A DNA stretch of 5,014 bases from Propionibacteriales bacterium (GTDB taxonomy: Bacteria; Actinomycetota; Actinomycetes; Propionibacteriales; Propionibacteriaceae). Under the pieces are notes generated by a model. The model worked only from the letters and a program-made list of their open reading frames with translations. It ran no database searches and was not told where the DNA came from. The first letter of the stretch is position 1. Each line of letters starts with the position of its first letter. Shown piece by piece: positions 1 through 5,014 of this stretch. The position numbers and the translations under genes were made by a program. Location of the stretch: NCBI GenBank assembly GCA_017882655.1, contig JADGPB010000223.1, forward strand, positions 1 to 5,014, read 5' to 3'.

Positions 1-432
1 GACGTCACCGTCGGCCATGCGGGCGAGCTGCATCCGTCCGTGTGCCAGGCGTACGGGCTGCCGCCGCGCACTGCAGCCGCCGAGCTTTCGTTCGACCTGC
101 TGTGCGATCTCGTGCCGGGCCCCGGTTCGGTGACGCCGGTGTCGTCGTGGCCGGTCGCGAAGGAGGACGTCGCGCTGATCGTCGACGCGTCCGTACAGGC
201 CGCCGACGTCGAGGCGGCGCTCCGTGAAGGCGCTGGCGACCTGCTCGAGGACGTACGGCTCTTCGACGTGTACGTCTCCGACGCGATCGGCGCAGGCAAG
301 AAGTCGCTCGCGTACGCGATGAAGCTAAGGGCCACCGACCGAACCCTCACCGAGGCAGAGGCAGCAGCTGTACGAGACGCCGCCGTCGCGCTGACGAAAG
401 AAAGGTTCGGCGCAGTTCAGCGGATTGCCTGA
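1..432 (+). CDS. pheT: Phenylalanine--tRNA ligase beta subunit, C-terminal part (5' end outside window)
   Basis: This is the end of the beta chain of the alpha2-beta2 phenylalanyl-tRNA synthetase, which charges tRNA-Phe in the cytoplasm. The reading frame is open from base 1, and 143 residues are visible before the TGA at 430-432. The first residues (GHAGELHP, visible residues 5-12) match the conserved end of the synthetase-like core of PheT. From about visible residue 48 to the end lies the FDX-ACB (B8) domain that contacts the tRNA anticodon stem. It is recognisable from the W-P-V-x-x-E-D-V-A-L-I-V-D start, the LFDVY segment, GKKSLAYAMKLRA, and the D-R-T-L-T-E-A-E pattern. The internal GTG at 40 is not the real start, because homology continues upstream of it. 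In most actinobacteria argC follows pheT closely; here a regulator/membrane-protein pair comes first. The family assignment is secure. Confidence 0.96.
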   Translation, partial: DVTVGHAGELHPSVCQAYGLPPRTAAAELSFDLLCDLVPGPGSVTPVSSWPVAKEDVALIVDASVQAADVEAALREGAGDLLEDVRLFDVYVSDAIGAGKKSLAYAMKLRATDRTLTEAEAAAVRDAAVALTKERFGAVQRIA

Positions 433-459
433 CAGATACCTTGAGCTGCGAGGTATGAT
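429..459 (+). promoter_or_regulatory. Putative sigma-70-type promoter of the padR/membrane-protein unit
   Basis: TATGAT at 454-459 matches five of six bases of the TATAAT -10 consensus. CTGACA at 429-434 matches five of six of TTGACA. The spacer is 19 bp, longer than the ideal 17, so the -35 assignment is weaker than the -10. Transcription would begin near 466, giving a leader of about 20 nt before the GTG at 488. The -35 overlaps the pheT stop codon. The -10 lies wholly inside the AGGTAT-G-ATACCT palindrome, so a bound repressor would block polymerase directly. The promoter is inferred from sequence only. Confidence 0.5.
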
Positions 460-463
460 ACCT
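436..463 (+). promoter_or_regulatory. Probable PadR operator: perfect palindrome plus an extra half-site
   Basis: AGGTAT-G-ATACCT at 451-463 is a perfect 6-bp inverted repeat around one central base. A further copy of the ATACCT arm lies at 436-441, giving an ATACCT-(9 bp)-AGGTAT-(1 bp)-ATACCT arrangement. PadR-family repressors usually bind AT-containing inverted repeats in their own promoters. This site lies just upstream of a padR gene and covers the likely -10, so autorepression is the simplest reading. The symmetry is seen directly; the regulator assignment is inferred. Confidence 0.65.
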
Positions 464-478
464 AGCAGTTCAATGTAT

Positions 479-484
479 GGAGGG
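479..484 (+). promoter_or_regulatory. Ribosome binding site deciding the padR start
   Basis: GGAGGG is a strong match to the anti-16S sequence and is followed three bases later by GTG at 488. It supports GTG 488 over the in-frame ATG at 473, which would lie only a few bases from the predicted transcription start and has no Shine-Dalgarno sequence. The spacing is somewhat short. Confidence 0.7.
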
Positions 485-487
485 CTC

Positions 488-853
488 GTGCGCATCGACA
501 AAGACCTGGTCGCCGCGTCGGCGACCCCGTTGGTCCTGGGGATCCTGTCCGAAGGAGATCTCTACGGCTACGCCATCCTCAAGCGCGTCGCAGAGCTGTC
601 CGGCGGTCGCATGGAGTGGACCGACGGCATGCTGTACCCACTGCTGCACCGGCTCGAGAGGCTCGGGTACGTGTCGTCGTCGTGGGGCACGTCGGAGGCG
701 GGACGCAAGCGTAAGCACTACTGCCTCACGGGGTCGGGTCGCGAGCTGATGAGAGAGCGACAGGAGCAATGGTCGGTCGTCGCCGACGCCCTGCGGCAGG
801 TCTGGCAGACGGCACAGCGGCCGCCCGCCCTCGCCGACGGGCTGGCGTCATGA
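488..853 (+). CDS. PadR-family transcriptional regulator (short form)
   Basis: This is a 121-residue winged-helix DNA-binding protein of the PadR family, expected to act as a cytoplasmic dimeric repressor. Visible hallmarks are the N-terminal helix RIDKDLVAASATPLVLGIL (2-20), the YGY motif (26-28), the recognition-helix region with D-G-M-L-Y-P-L-L-H-R-L-E (46-57) and G60-Y61-V62, and the wing with GRKRKHYCLT (72-81) followed by G-x-x-R-E. After the wing there is only one dimerisation helix (about 85-107) and a Pro/Ala-rich tail, as in the short PadR subfamily. The GTG start is chosen because of the GGAGGG just upstream and because related proteins begin MRIDKDLVAASATPLVLGIL-like. The stop overlaps the next start (ATGA, 850-853), so the two proteins are translationally coupled. 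The palindrome upstream is its likely own operator. The ligand is unknown and cannot be read from the sequence. Confidence 0.93.
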   Translation: MRIDKDLVAASATPLVLGILSEGDLYGYAILKRVAELSGGRMEWTDGMLYPLLHRLERLGYVSSSWGTSEAGRKRKHYCLTGSGRELMRERQEQWSVVADALRQVWQTAQRPPALADGLAS

Positions 854-2199
854 CCGCGCAGGCCCAGCTCGAGGCTCAGATCGACCGGTGGCGCGGGTAC
901 GTCCATGGACGCCAGGCGATCTCGCCGTCCGATGTGGACGAGCTGGAGGATCACCTCCGCGGGCAGATCGCGGACCTGCAGGCCACGGGGCTCGACGACG
1001 GCGAGGCGTTCCTCATCGCGATCACCCGCCTCGGCAACCTCGACGCGGTCTCGCGTGAGTTCGCCAGGGAGCACTCCGAGCGACTCTGGAAGCAGCTGGC
1101 CCTCGTGCCACAGGGCACCGACGCGGATGCCGGCCCTGCCTGGCGGGAGCTGGCCGTCGTCCTCGCGCTTGCGGTCGGCGCGGGCGCCGCGCTCAAGGCC
1201 GGAGGTACCTGGATCCTCGGTCAAGGGGCTTTCACCCGCAACGTGAGCCTGCTCGTGATGCCGTTCGTCGCGGCCTACTTCGTCTGGCGGCGCCGGGTCT
1301 CCACCCGTGTCGTCGTCGCCCTACTGATCTCGTTCGCCGCCCTGGCCGTGGTGCTCAACGTCTATCCGTACGCATCGGGCGGCTCCACCGAAACCCTCGC
1401 AGCCCTGCATGCCCCGGTCATCGCCTGGATCGTCGTCGGGATCGCCTACGTCGCGGGACGCTGGCGCTCCGACGCCCGTCGCATGGACTTCGCGCGGTTC
1501 ACGGGGGAGCTGGCCATCTACTTCGCGCTGCTCGCGATGGGCGGAGGCGTCCTCCTCGGCCTCACGTCCGTCGTGCTGGGCATGGTGGGCCTCCCCATCG
1601 AGCCCGCCATGGCGGACTGGGTGCTGCCGTTCGCGGTCCCGGGAGCGCTCGTTGTTGCCGCATGGCTCGTCGAGGCGAAGAAGAACGTCGTCGAGAACAT
1701 CGCGCCGGTCCTGACCAAGATCTTCACGCCACTGACGATCGTCATGCTCCTCACGGTGCTGGCGGCGCTGGCGACGACGGGAGGGCTGAGCAGCGTCAAC
1801 AGAGACCTTCTGATCGTGATGGACGCGATCCTCATCCTCGTCGAGTGCCTGCTGCTCTACGCGATCTCCGCACGTGACCCGCTGACCCGAGTCGGGATGT
1901 TCGACGCGTTGCAGCTGGTCCTCGTGGTGGCCGCGCTCGCCGTCGATGCCGTGATGCTCGCGGCGATGGTGACCAGGATCGCCGAGTTCGGCACCAGCCC
2001 GAACAAGCTTGCGGCTCTCGGCCTGAACCTGCTCCTCCTCGTACACCTCGTGGGCACGGCCTGGGCCACCATCGGGTTCCTGCGCGGCAAGCGCCCGTTC
2101 GTCTCTCTGGAGCGCTGGCAGACCCGGTACCTCCCGGTGTACGGCGCATGGGCGGTGGTCGTCGTGGCCGGGTTCGGTCCGATCTTCGGCTTCGTGTAG
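850..2199 (+). CDS. Polytopic membrane protein with permease prefix domain 1, function unknown
   Basis: This protein has 449 residues. Residues 1-90 are soluble and helical: an L-E-x-Q-I-D-R-W-R start, a D-V-D-E-L-E-D-H-L-R segment (29-37), a G-L-x-x-x-E-A-F motif (47-54) and R-L-G-N-L-D-x-V-x-x-E-F (60-71). This is the pattern of the 'permease prefix domain 1' module found at the N-terminus of various membrane proteins next to PadR genes. About eleven hydrophobic segments follow, near 98-117, 131-147, 151-172, 185-203, 219-247, 257-274, 292-312, 319-340, 351-374, 386-411 and 427-447. I see no ATP-binding motifs or recognisable transporter signature, so transport is not proven. The ATG at 850 overlaps the padR stop; no clear Shine-Dalgarno sequence precedes it, which fits coupling. 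An in-frame ATG at 769 lies inside padR and would add a low-complexity arginine-rich stretch, so it is rejected. The pairing with PadR suggests a signal-induced envelope function. Confidence 0.85.
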   Translation: MTAQAQLEAQIDRWRGYVHGRQAISPSDVDELEDHLRGQIADLQATGLDDGEAFLIAITRLGNLDAVSREFAREHSERLWKQLALVPQGTDADAGPAWRELAVVLALAVGAGAALKAGGTWILGQGAFTRNVSLLVMPFVAAYFVWRRRVSTRVVVALLISFAALAVVLNVYPYASGGSTETLAALHAPVIAWIVVGIAYVAGRWRSDARRMDFARFTGELAIYFALLAMGGGVLLGLTSVVLGMVGLPIEPAMADWVLPFAVPGALVVAAWLVEAKKNVVENIAPVLTKIFTPLTIVMLLTVLAALATTGGLSSVNRDLLIVMDAILILVECLLLYAISARDPLTRVGMFDALQLVLVVAALAVDAVMLAAMVTRIAEFGTSPNKLAALGLNLLLLVHLVGTAWATIGFLRGKRPFVSLERWQTRYLPVYGAWAVVVVAGFGPIFGFV

Positions 2200-2219
2200 C
2201 CGCCTAGCCACGGATTTGG

Positions 2220-2237
2220 TTTGCATGATCATGCTGA
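2220..2237 (+). promoter_or_regulatory. ARG box 1, predicted ArgR operator of argCJB
   Basis: The site reads TTTGCATGATCATGCTGA and contains the perfect 12-bp palindrome GCATGATCATGC at 2223-2234. The arms TGCAT and ATGCT with a 4-bp centre fit the actinobacterial variant of the ARG box (TGCAT-N4-ATGCA). The arginine repressor/activator ArgR binds such boxes in pairs as a hexamer when arginine is present. The position directly before argC supports the call. Confidence 0.85.
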
Positions 2238-2249
2238 GTCATGCATGAT
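2221..2249 (+). promoter_or_regulatory. Possible argC promoter lying inside the ARG boxes
   Basis: CATGAT at 2244-2249 is a plausible -10 (A2, T3 and T6 of the consensus kept). TTGCAT at 2221-2226 keeps the TTG of the -35 consensus, with a 17-bp spacer. Transcription would then begin around 2256-2257, at the proposed GTG start of argC, giving a leaderless mRNA. The two hexamers fall in ARG box 1 and ARG box 2 respectively, so ArgR binding would cover the whole promoter. The -35 match is weak and an identical CATGAT also occurs at 2224-2229, so this is a suggestion only. Confidence 0.35.
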
Positions 2250-2257
2250 CATGCCTG
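2240..2257 (+). promoter_or_regulatory. ARG box 2, predicted ArgR operator of argCJB
   Basis: The site reads CATGCATGATCATGCCTG and repeats exactly the 12-bp core GCATGATCATGC (2243-2254) of box 1. The two cores are 20 bp apart, leaving 2 bp between the 18-bp boxes. Known ArgR operators have two boxes separated by 2-3 bp, so that one ArgR hexamer contacts both on the same face of the helix. The box reaches the first base of the proposed argC start codon. Confidence 0.85.
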
Positions 2258-3285
2258 TGACGATACGTGTAGCTGTCGCCGGCTGTACCGGCTATGCAGG
2301 TGGCGAGGCGCTGAGACTCCTCCTTGGGCATCCCGAGGTGGAGATCGGGGTGCTGACGGCCAAGTCGAGCGTGGGCTCGCTGCTGGGCGACCACCTGCCC
2401 CATCTGCCGGCACTCGCGGATCGGCCGATCGTCGAGACGAACGCCGACAACCTCGCCGGACACGATGTGGTCATCCTCGCCCTTCCGCACGGTGCCTCGG
2501 CTGAGATCGCAGGCCAGCTGGACGACGACGTGCTGGTGCTCGACATGGGCGCCGACTTCCGGTTGGCGTCGGCGGCCGAGTGGGAGAAGTTCTACGGCTC
2601 GCCGCACGCCGGCACCTGGCCGTACGGACTGCCCGAGATCCCTGGCCAGCGCGACGTGCTGCGTACCGCCAAGCGGATCGCGATCCCCGGCTGCTACCCG
2701 ACCTCGGTCACGCTCGCACTCGCGCCGGCCGTCAGAGGAGGGCTCATCACCGACGACATCGTCGTAGTGGCGGCGTCGGGAACCTCCGGAGCCGGCAAGG
2801 CCGCGAAGGTCAACCTGCTCGGCGCCGAGGTCATGGGCTCCATGTCTGCGTACGGTGTCGGCGGCGTCCACCGGCACACGCCCGAGATGGTCCAGAACCT
2901 CATCGCGTGCGGTGCCGGAGCGCCCAAGGTGAGCTTCACGCCGCTGCTGGCGCCGATGCCGCGGGGGATCCTGGCGACCTGTACGGCGCCGCTCGCTGAC
3001 GGGGTCGACGACGACGCCGTACGGGCCGCGTACACCGCCTTCTACGCCGACGAGCCGTTCGTCCACTACCTCCCCGAAGGCCGCTGGCCGGCAACCCAGT
3101 CAGTGGTCGGCTCGAACGCCTGCCACGTACAGACCGCGCTCGACACGACCACCGGCCGCCTCGTCGCCGTCGCCGCGCTCGACAACCTCACCAAGGGCAC
3201 CGCCGGCGCGGCCGTTCAGTGCCTCAACCTCGCCCTGGGCCTGCCCGAAACCCTCGGCCTCACCGACAACGGAGTCGCACCGTGA
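2257..3285 (+). CDS. argC: N-acetyl-gamma-glutamyl-phosphate reductase
   Basis: This enzyme catalyses the NADPH-dependent reduction of N-acetylglutamyl-5-phosphate to the semialdehyde, the third step of ornithine/arginine synthesis in the cytoplasm. The protein has 342 residues, the usual size for actinobacterial ArgC. Motifs seen are the Rossmann loop AGCTGYAGGE (8-17), LPHG (76-79), D-M-G-A-D-F-R-L (96-103), the catalytic cysteine in PGCYPT (Cys146), SGTSGAGKAAK (174-184), the catalytic histidine in HRHTPE (His207), and the C-terminal DNLTKGTAGAAVQ stretch (309-321). The start is uncertain: GTG 2257 gives the common MTIRVAVAG N-terminus, while in-frame ATG codons at 2251 and 2245 and TTG at 2221 lie within the ARG boxes. 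No good Shine-Dalgarno sequence serves any of them, consistent with leaderless translation from 2257. Its stop overlaps the argJ start (GTGA). Repression by ArgR with arginine is expected. Confidence 0.97.
   Translation: MTIRVAVAGCTGYAGGEALRLLLGHPEVEIGVLTAKSSVGSLLGDHLPHLPALADRPIVETNADNLAGHDVVILALPHGASAEIAGQLDDDVLVLDMGADFRLASAAEWEKFYGSPHAGTWPYGLPEIPGQRDVLRTAKRIAIPGCYPTSVTLALAPAVRGGLITDDIVVVAASGTSGAGKAAKVNLLGAEVMGSMSAYGVGGVHRHTPEMVQNLIACGAGAPKVSFTPLLAPMPRGILATCTAPLADGVDDDAVRAAYTAFYADEPFVHYLPEGRWPATQSVVGSNACHVQTALDTTTGRLVAVAALDNLTKGTAGAAVQCLNLALGLPETLGLTDNGVAP
3271..3274 (+). promoter_or_regulatory. Ribosome binding site supporting the argJ GTG start
   Basis: GGAG inside the end of argC stands seven bases before the GTG at 3282. 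It supports that start over the upstream in-frame ATG at 3219, which would add an arginine/proline-rich extension entirely inside argC. Confidence 0.6.
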
Positions 3286-4460
3286 CCTCGATCCAACCCG
3301 GGCGCGACGGCGTCACGGCAGCATCCGGCTTCGAGGCGTCCGGCGTGGCTGCGGGCCTGAAGTCGACGGGTGCGCCCGACGTGGCGCTCGTCCGCAGCCT
3401 CGGCCCGCGCTACGACGCGGCCGCCGTGTTCACCTCGAACCGCGTCTTCGCCCCTTCCGTGGGCTGGACGCGCGCCGCGGTCTCCGACGGTCAGCTCTCC
3501 GCGGTCGTCCTCAACTCCGGCGGCGCCAACGCGTGTACGGGGGAGGGCGGACGCTCCGACACCGCTCGTACGGCTGTCGTCGTGGCCGAGCAGCTCGACT
3601 GTCTGCTCACCGAAGTGGGCGTCTGCTCGACCGGCATCATCGGCGTACGGCTCCCGATGGACAGACTCGAGGCGGGCGTCGTGGCGGCGGCCGCGGCACT
3701 CGACGCATCCGGCGGTCCGGCCGCCGCGAACGCGATCATCACCACCGACACGCACGCGAAGACTGCACAGGCGACCGGTTCAGGCGGCTACGTGATCGGC
3801 GGGATGGCCAAGGGCGCCGGCATGCTGGCGCCCGGCCTCGCGACGATGCTCGTCGTCATCACCACCGACGCCGAGGTCGACGCGGCTGAACTCGACACCG
3901 CGCTGCGGGCAGCCACGCACGTCACGTTCGACCGTGCCGACTCCGATGGCTGCATGTCGACCAACGACACCGTGCTCCTGCTCGCCAACGGCGCGTCGGG
4001 CGTCCATCCGGAGCCGACGGAGTTCACCCAGGTCCTGACCGGCGTGTGCGCCAACCTCGCGCGGCAGCTCATCGCCGACGCCGAGGGCGCGGAGCACGAG
4101 GTCGCCATCGACGTACAGGGTGCCGCGTCCGAGGACGACGCGCTCGAGGTCGCCCGGGCCGTCGCCCGGTCGAACCTGTTCAAGTGCGCGATCGCCGGCA
4201 ACGACCCGAACTGGGGTCGCGTGGTCTCCGCGGTCGGTACGACCAAGGCTGCGTTCGAGCCCGAGCAGCTGGACGTGTCGTTCAACGGCGTGTTGGTCTG
4301 CGCCCGCGGCGCGATCGGCGCGGACCGGTCGCTGGTCGACCTGCGTCCCCGTGAGGTGCACGTCACCATCGACCTCCACGCCGGTGCCGAGCAGGCGACG
4401 ATCTGGACGAACGACCTCACGCATGGCTACGTCTCGGAGAACGCGGACTACCCGACATGA
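3282..4460 (+). CDS. argJ: Bifunctional ornithine acetyltransferase / N-acetylglutamate synthase
   Basis: ArgJ moves the acetyl group from N-acetylornithine to glutamate, releasing ornithine and regenerating N-acetylglutamate, so the pathway is cyclic. The protein has 392 residues. It is made as a precursor that cuts itself before a threonine nucleophile. The site is seen as KGAGMLAPGLATML (177-190), with cleavage expected between Ala187 and Thr188. Other family marks are G-F-E-A-S-G-V-A-A-G-L-K (16-27), NSGGANACTG (78-87), the oxyanion-hole Thr117-Gly118 in VCSTGIIGVRLPMD, STNDTVLLLANGASG (226-240), AIAGNDPNWGR (303-313) and a C-terminal TNDLTHGYVSENADYPT. All expected catalytic elements are present. 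Whether it also uses acetyl-CoA for the first step (bifunctional form) cannot be told from motifs alone. It overlaps argC by GTGA and argB by ATGA, as in a tightly coupled operon. Confidence 0.97.
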   Translation: MTSIQPGRDGVTAASGFEASGVAAGLKSTGAPDVALVRSLGPRYDAAAVFTSNRVFAPSVGWTRAAVSDGQLSAVVLNSGGANACTGEGGRSDTARTAVVVAEQLDCLLTEVGVCSTGIIGVRLPMDRLEAGVVAAAAALDASGGPAAANAIITTDTHAKTAQATGSGGYVIGGMAKGAGMLAPGLATMLVVITTDAEVDAAELDTALRAATHVTFDRADSDGCMSTNDTVLLLANGASGVHPEPTEFTQVLTGVCANLARQLIADAEGAEHEVAIDVQGAASEDDALEVARAVARSNLFKCAIAGNDPNWGRVVSAVGTTKAAFEPEQLDVSFNGVLVCARGAIGADRSLVDLRPREVHVTIDLHAGAEQATIWTNDLTHGYVSENADYPT

Positions 4461-5014
4461 CCGACCTCAGCACGTACAAGGGCTCGACCGTCGTCGTGAA
4501 GTACGGCGGCAACGCGATGGTTGCTCCGGAGCTCAAGGAAGCCTTCGCGGCCGACATCGCCCAGCTGCGCGCGGCGGGGGTCAGAGTCGTCGTCGTGCAT
4601 GGCGGCGGGCCGCAGATCTCGTCGATGCTCAACCGGCTCGGCATCGCCTCGGAGTTCCGCGGCGGTCTGCGGGTGACGACGCCGGAGGCCCTCGACGTCG
4701 TACGGATGGTGCTCGTCGGACAGGTCGGCCGCGAGATCGTCAACCTCGTCAACGCGCACGCGCCGGTCGCCGTCGGGATGTCCGGCGAGGACGCGCTGAC
4801 GTTCACGGCGGTACGGAAGGGGCTCGTGCTCGATGGCGTCGAGATCGACCTCGGCCTCGTCGGCGATGTCGCCGAGGTGTCGCCGCAGCTCGTGCTCGAC
4901 CACCTCGCCGCGGGCCGCGTACCGATCGTGGCCACCCTTGCTCCGGACGCCCATGGCGTCGTCCATCGGCATCACCGGAACGACGAACGGACGCATCATC
5001 TCGGTGTCCTCGTG
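4457..5014 (+). CDS. argB: Acetylglutamate kinase, 5' part (runs off the window; last ~16 codons do not fit the family)
   Basis: This enzyme phosphorylates N-acetylglutamate with ATP, the second and usually arginine-controlled step of the pathway. The frame is open from the ATG at 4457 (overlapping the argJ stop) to the window edge, with 186 codons visible. Amino-acid-kinase motifs are VVVKYGGNAM (12-21, catalytic Lys15), VVVVHGGGPQI (44-54), the substrate-binding E-F-R-G-G-L-R-V-T-T-P-E-A (66-78), MVLVGQVGREIVN, VGMSGEDA and LGLVGDVAEV. Up to APDAHGVVH (ending about base 4966) it follows actinobacterial ArgB. The conserved N-x-N-A-D segment expected next is absent and a His/Arg-rich stretch appears instead. 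The N-terminus is also short: only 14 residues precede the catalytic lysine, and no in-frame start lies just upstream. No Shine-Dalgarno sequence is near, so translation probably depends on coupling to argJ. Confidence 0.92.
   Translation, partial: MTDLSTYKGSTVVVKYGGNAMVAPELKEAFAADIAQLRAAGVRVVVVHGGGPQISSMLNRLGIASEFRGGLRVTTPEALDVVRMVLVGQVGREIVNLVNAHAPVAVGMSGEDALTFTAVRKGLVLDGVEIDLGLVGDVAEVSPQLVLDHLAAGRVPIVATLAPDAHGVVHRHHRNDERTHHLGVLV
4967..5014 (+). other. Stretch at the window edge that does not match argB
   Basis: After the GVVH codons (4955-4966), the argB frame reads R-H-H-R-N-D-E-R-T-H-H-L-G-V-L-V, with several CAT codons and poor third-base G/C bias. The kinase family should have its N-x-N-A-D motif and an Ala-rich helix here. 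Neither of the other forward frames restores the motif, so a single-base frameshift does not explain it. The +1-shifted frame (from ATG 4953) and the opposite strand both show better G/C at third positions. An assembly join, a rearrangement or a real disruption are all possible; the remaining sequence is outside the window. Confidence 0.55.

Noticed and set aside
451..463. Palindrome after pheT as an intrinsic terminator
   Set aside because: The arms are only 6 bp with a 1-base centre, too tight for an RNA hairpin loop, and no T-run follows. Its position on a -10 fits an operator better.
477..749. Overlapping + strand frame starting at ATG 477
   Set aside because: It is out of frame with the PadR protein and gives a Ser/Arg-rich sequence without family features. 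The ATG merely overlaps the ribosome binding site region.
2200..2219. Terminator between the membrane protein and argC
   Set aside because: I see no stem-loop with a T-run. The direct TAGCC repeat there is too short to matter.
1321..2232. Long open frame on the minus strand opposite the membrane protein
   Set aside because: It is an antisense shadow of a high-GC gene: the product is rich in His, Arg, Asp and Glu with no recognisable domain, and the + strand encodes a clear membrane protein.
2223..2254. Repeated GCATGATCATGC as a CRISPR-like or mobile-element repeat
   Set aside because: There are only two copies with an 8-bp gap, each self-palindromic and directly before argC. This fits an ArgR operator, not an array or insertion-sequence ends.
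2239..3066. Minus-strand open frame opposite argC
   Set aside because: argC on the + strand has all its catalytic motifs. The antisense product is low-complexity and Arg/Gly/Val-rich.
4953..5014. A new gene starting at ATG 4953 in the +1-shifted frame
   Set aside because: About 20 codons with good third-base G/C are visible, but there is no Shine-Dalgarno sequence, no recognisable motif, and the start overlaps residues that still match ArgB. It is recorded only as part of the argB anomaly.

Overview
The window is a dense stretch of chromosome from a high-GC Gram-positive bacterium (Actinomycetota). The evidence is strong G/C bias at third codon positions, GTG starts, stop/start overlaps between genes, and the order phenylalanyl-tRNA synthetase beta followed by argC-argJ-argB, which is typical of actinobacteria. 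Frequent GTAC at codon junctions (for example GTA-CGG) suggests Propionibacteriales such as Nocardioidaceae or Kribbellaceae, but this is only a hint. All real genes are on the + strand.

Layout: (1) 1-432, the C-terminal end of pheT, including its anticodon-binding-like (FDX-ACB) domain. (2) 433-487, a short intergenic region with a perfect AGGTAT-G-ATACCT palindrome lying on a likely -10 element, a third half-site upstream, and a GGAGGG ribosome binding site. (3) 488-853, a short PadR-family repressor. (4) 850-2199, a polytopic membrane protein with an N-terminal 'permease prefix domain 1', translationally coupled to padR by an ATGA overlap. (5) 2200-2256, an intergenic region with two nearly back-to-back ARG boxes, each with the core GCATGATCATGC, that run up to the argC start. 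(6) 2257-3285 argC, 3282-4460 argJ, and 4457 to the window end argB, joined by GTGA and ATGA overlaps.

Functionally there are two transcription units behind the end of pheT. The PadR/membrane-protein pair looks like a self-regulated cassette placed between pheT and the arginine operon. The arginine operon encodes acetylglutamate kinase, acetylglutamyl-phosphate reductase and ornithine acetyltransferase. ArgJ marks the cyclic, acetyl-recycling ornithine pathway, and ArgR with arginine is the expected repressor at the tandem boxes.

The part most worth a second look, apart from the two operators, is the window's right edge. argB matches its family well up to about residue 170 and then stops resembling acetylglutamate kinase, losing the expected N-x-N-A-D catalytic segment. 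I see no CRISPR array, mobile element, tRNA or rRNA gene, and no clear intrinsic terminator. I found no previously undescribed system; the PadR/membrane pair is the only part of unknown function.
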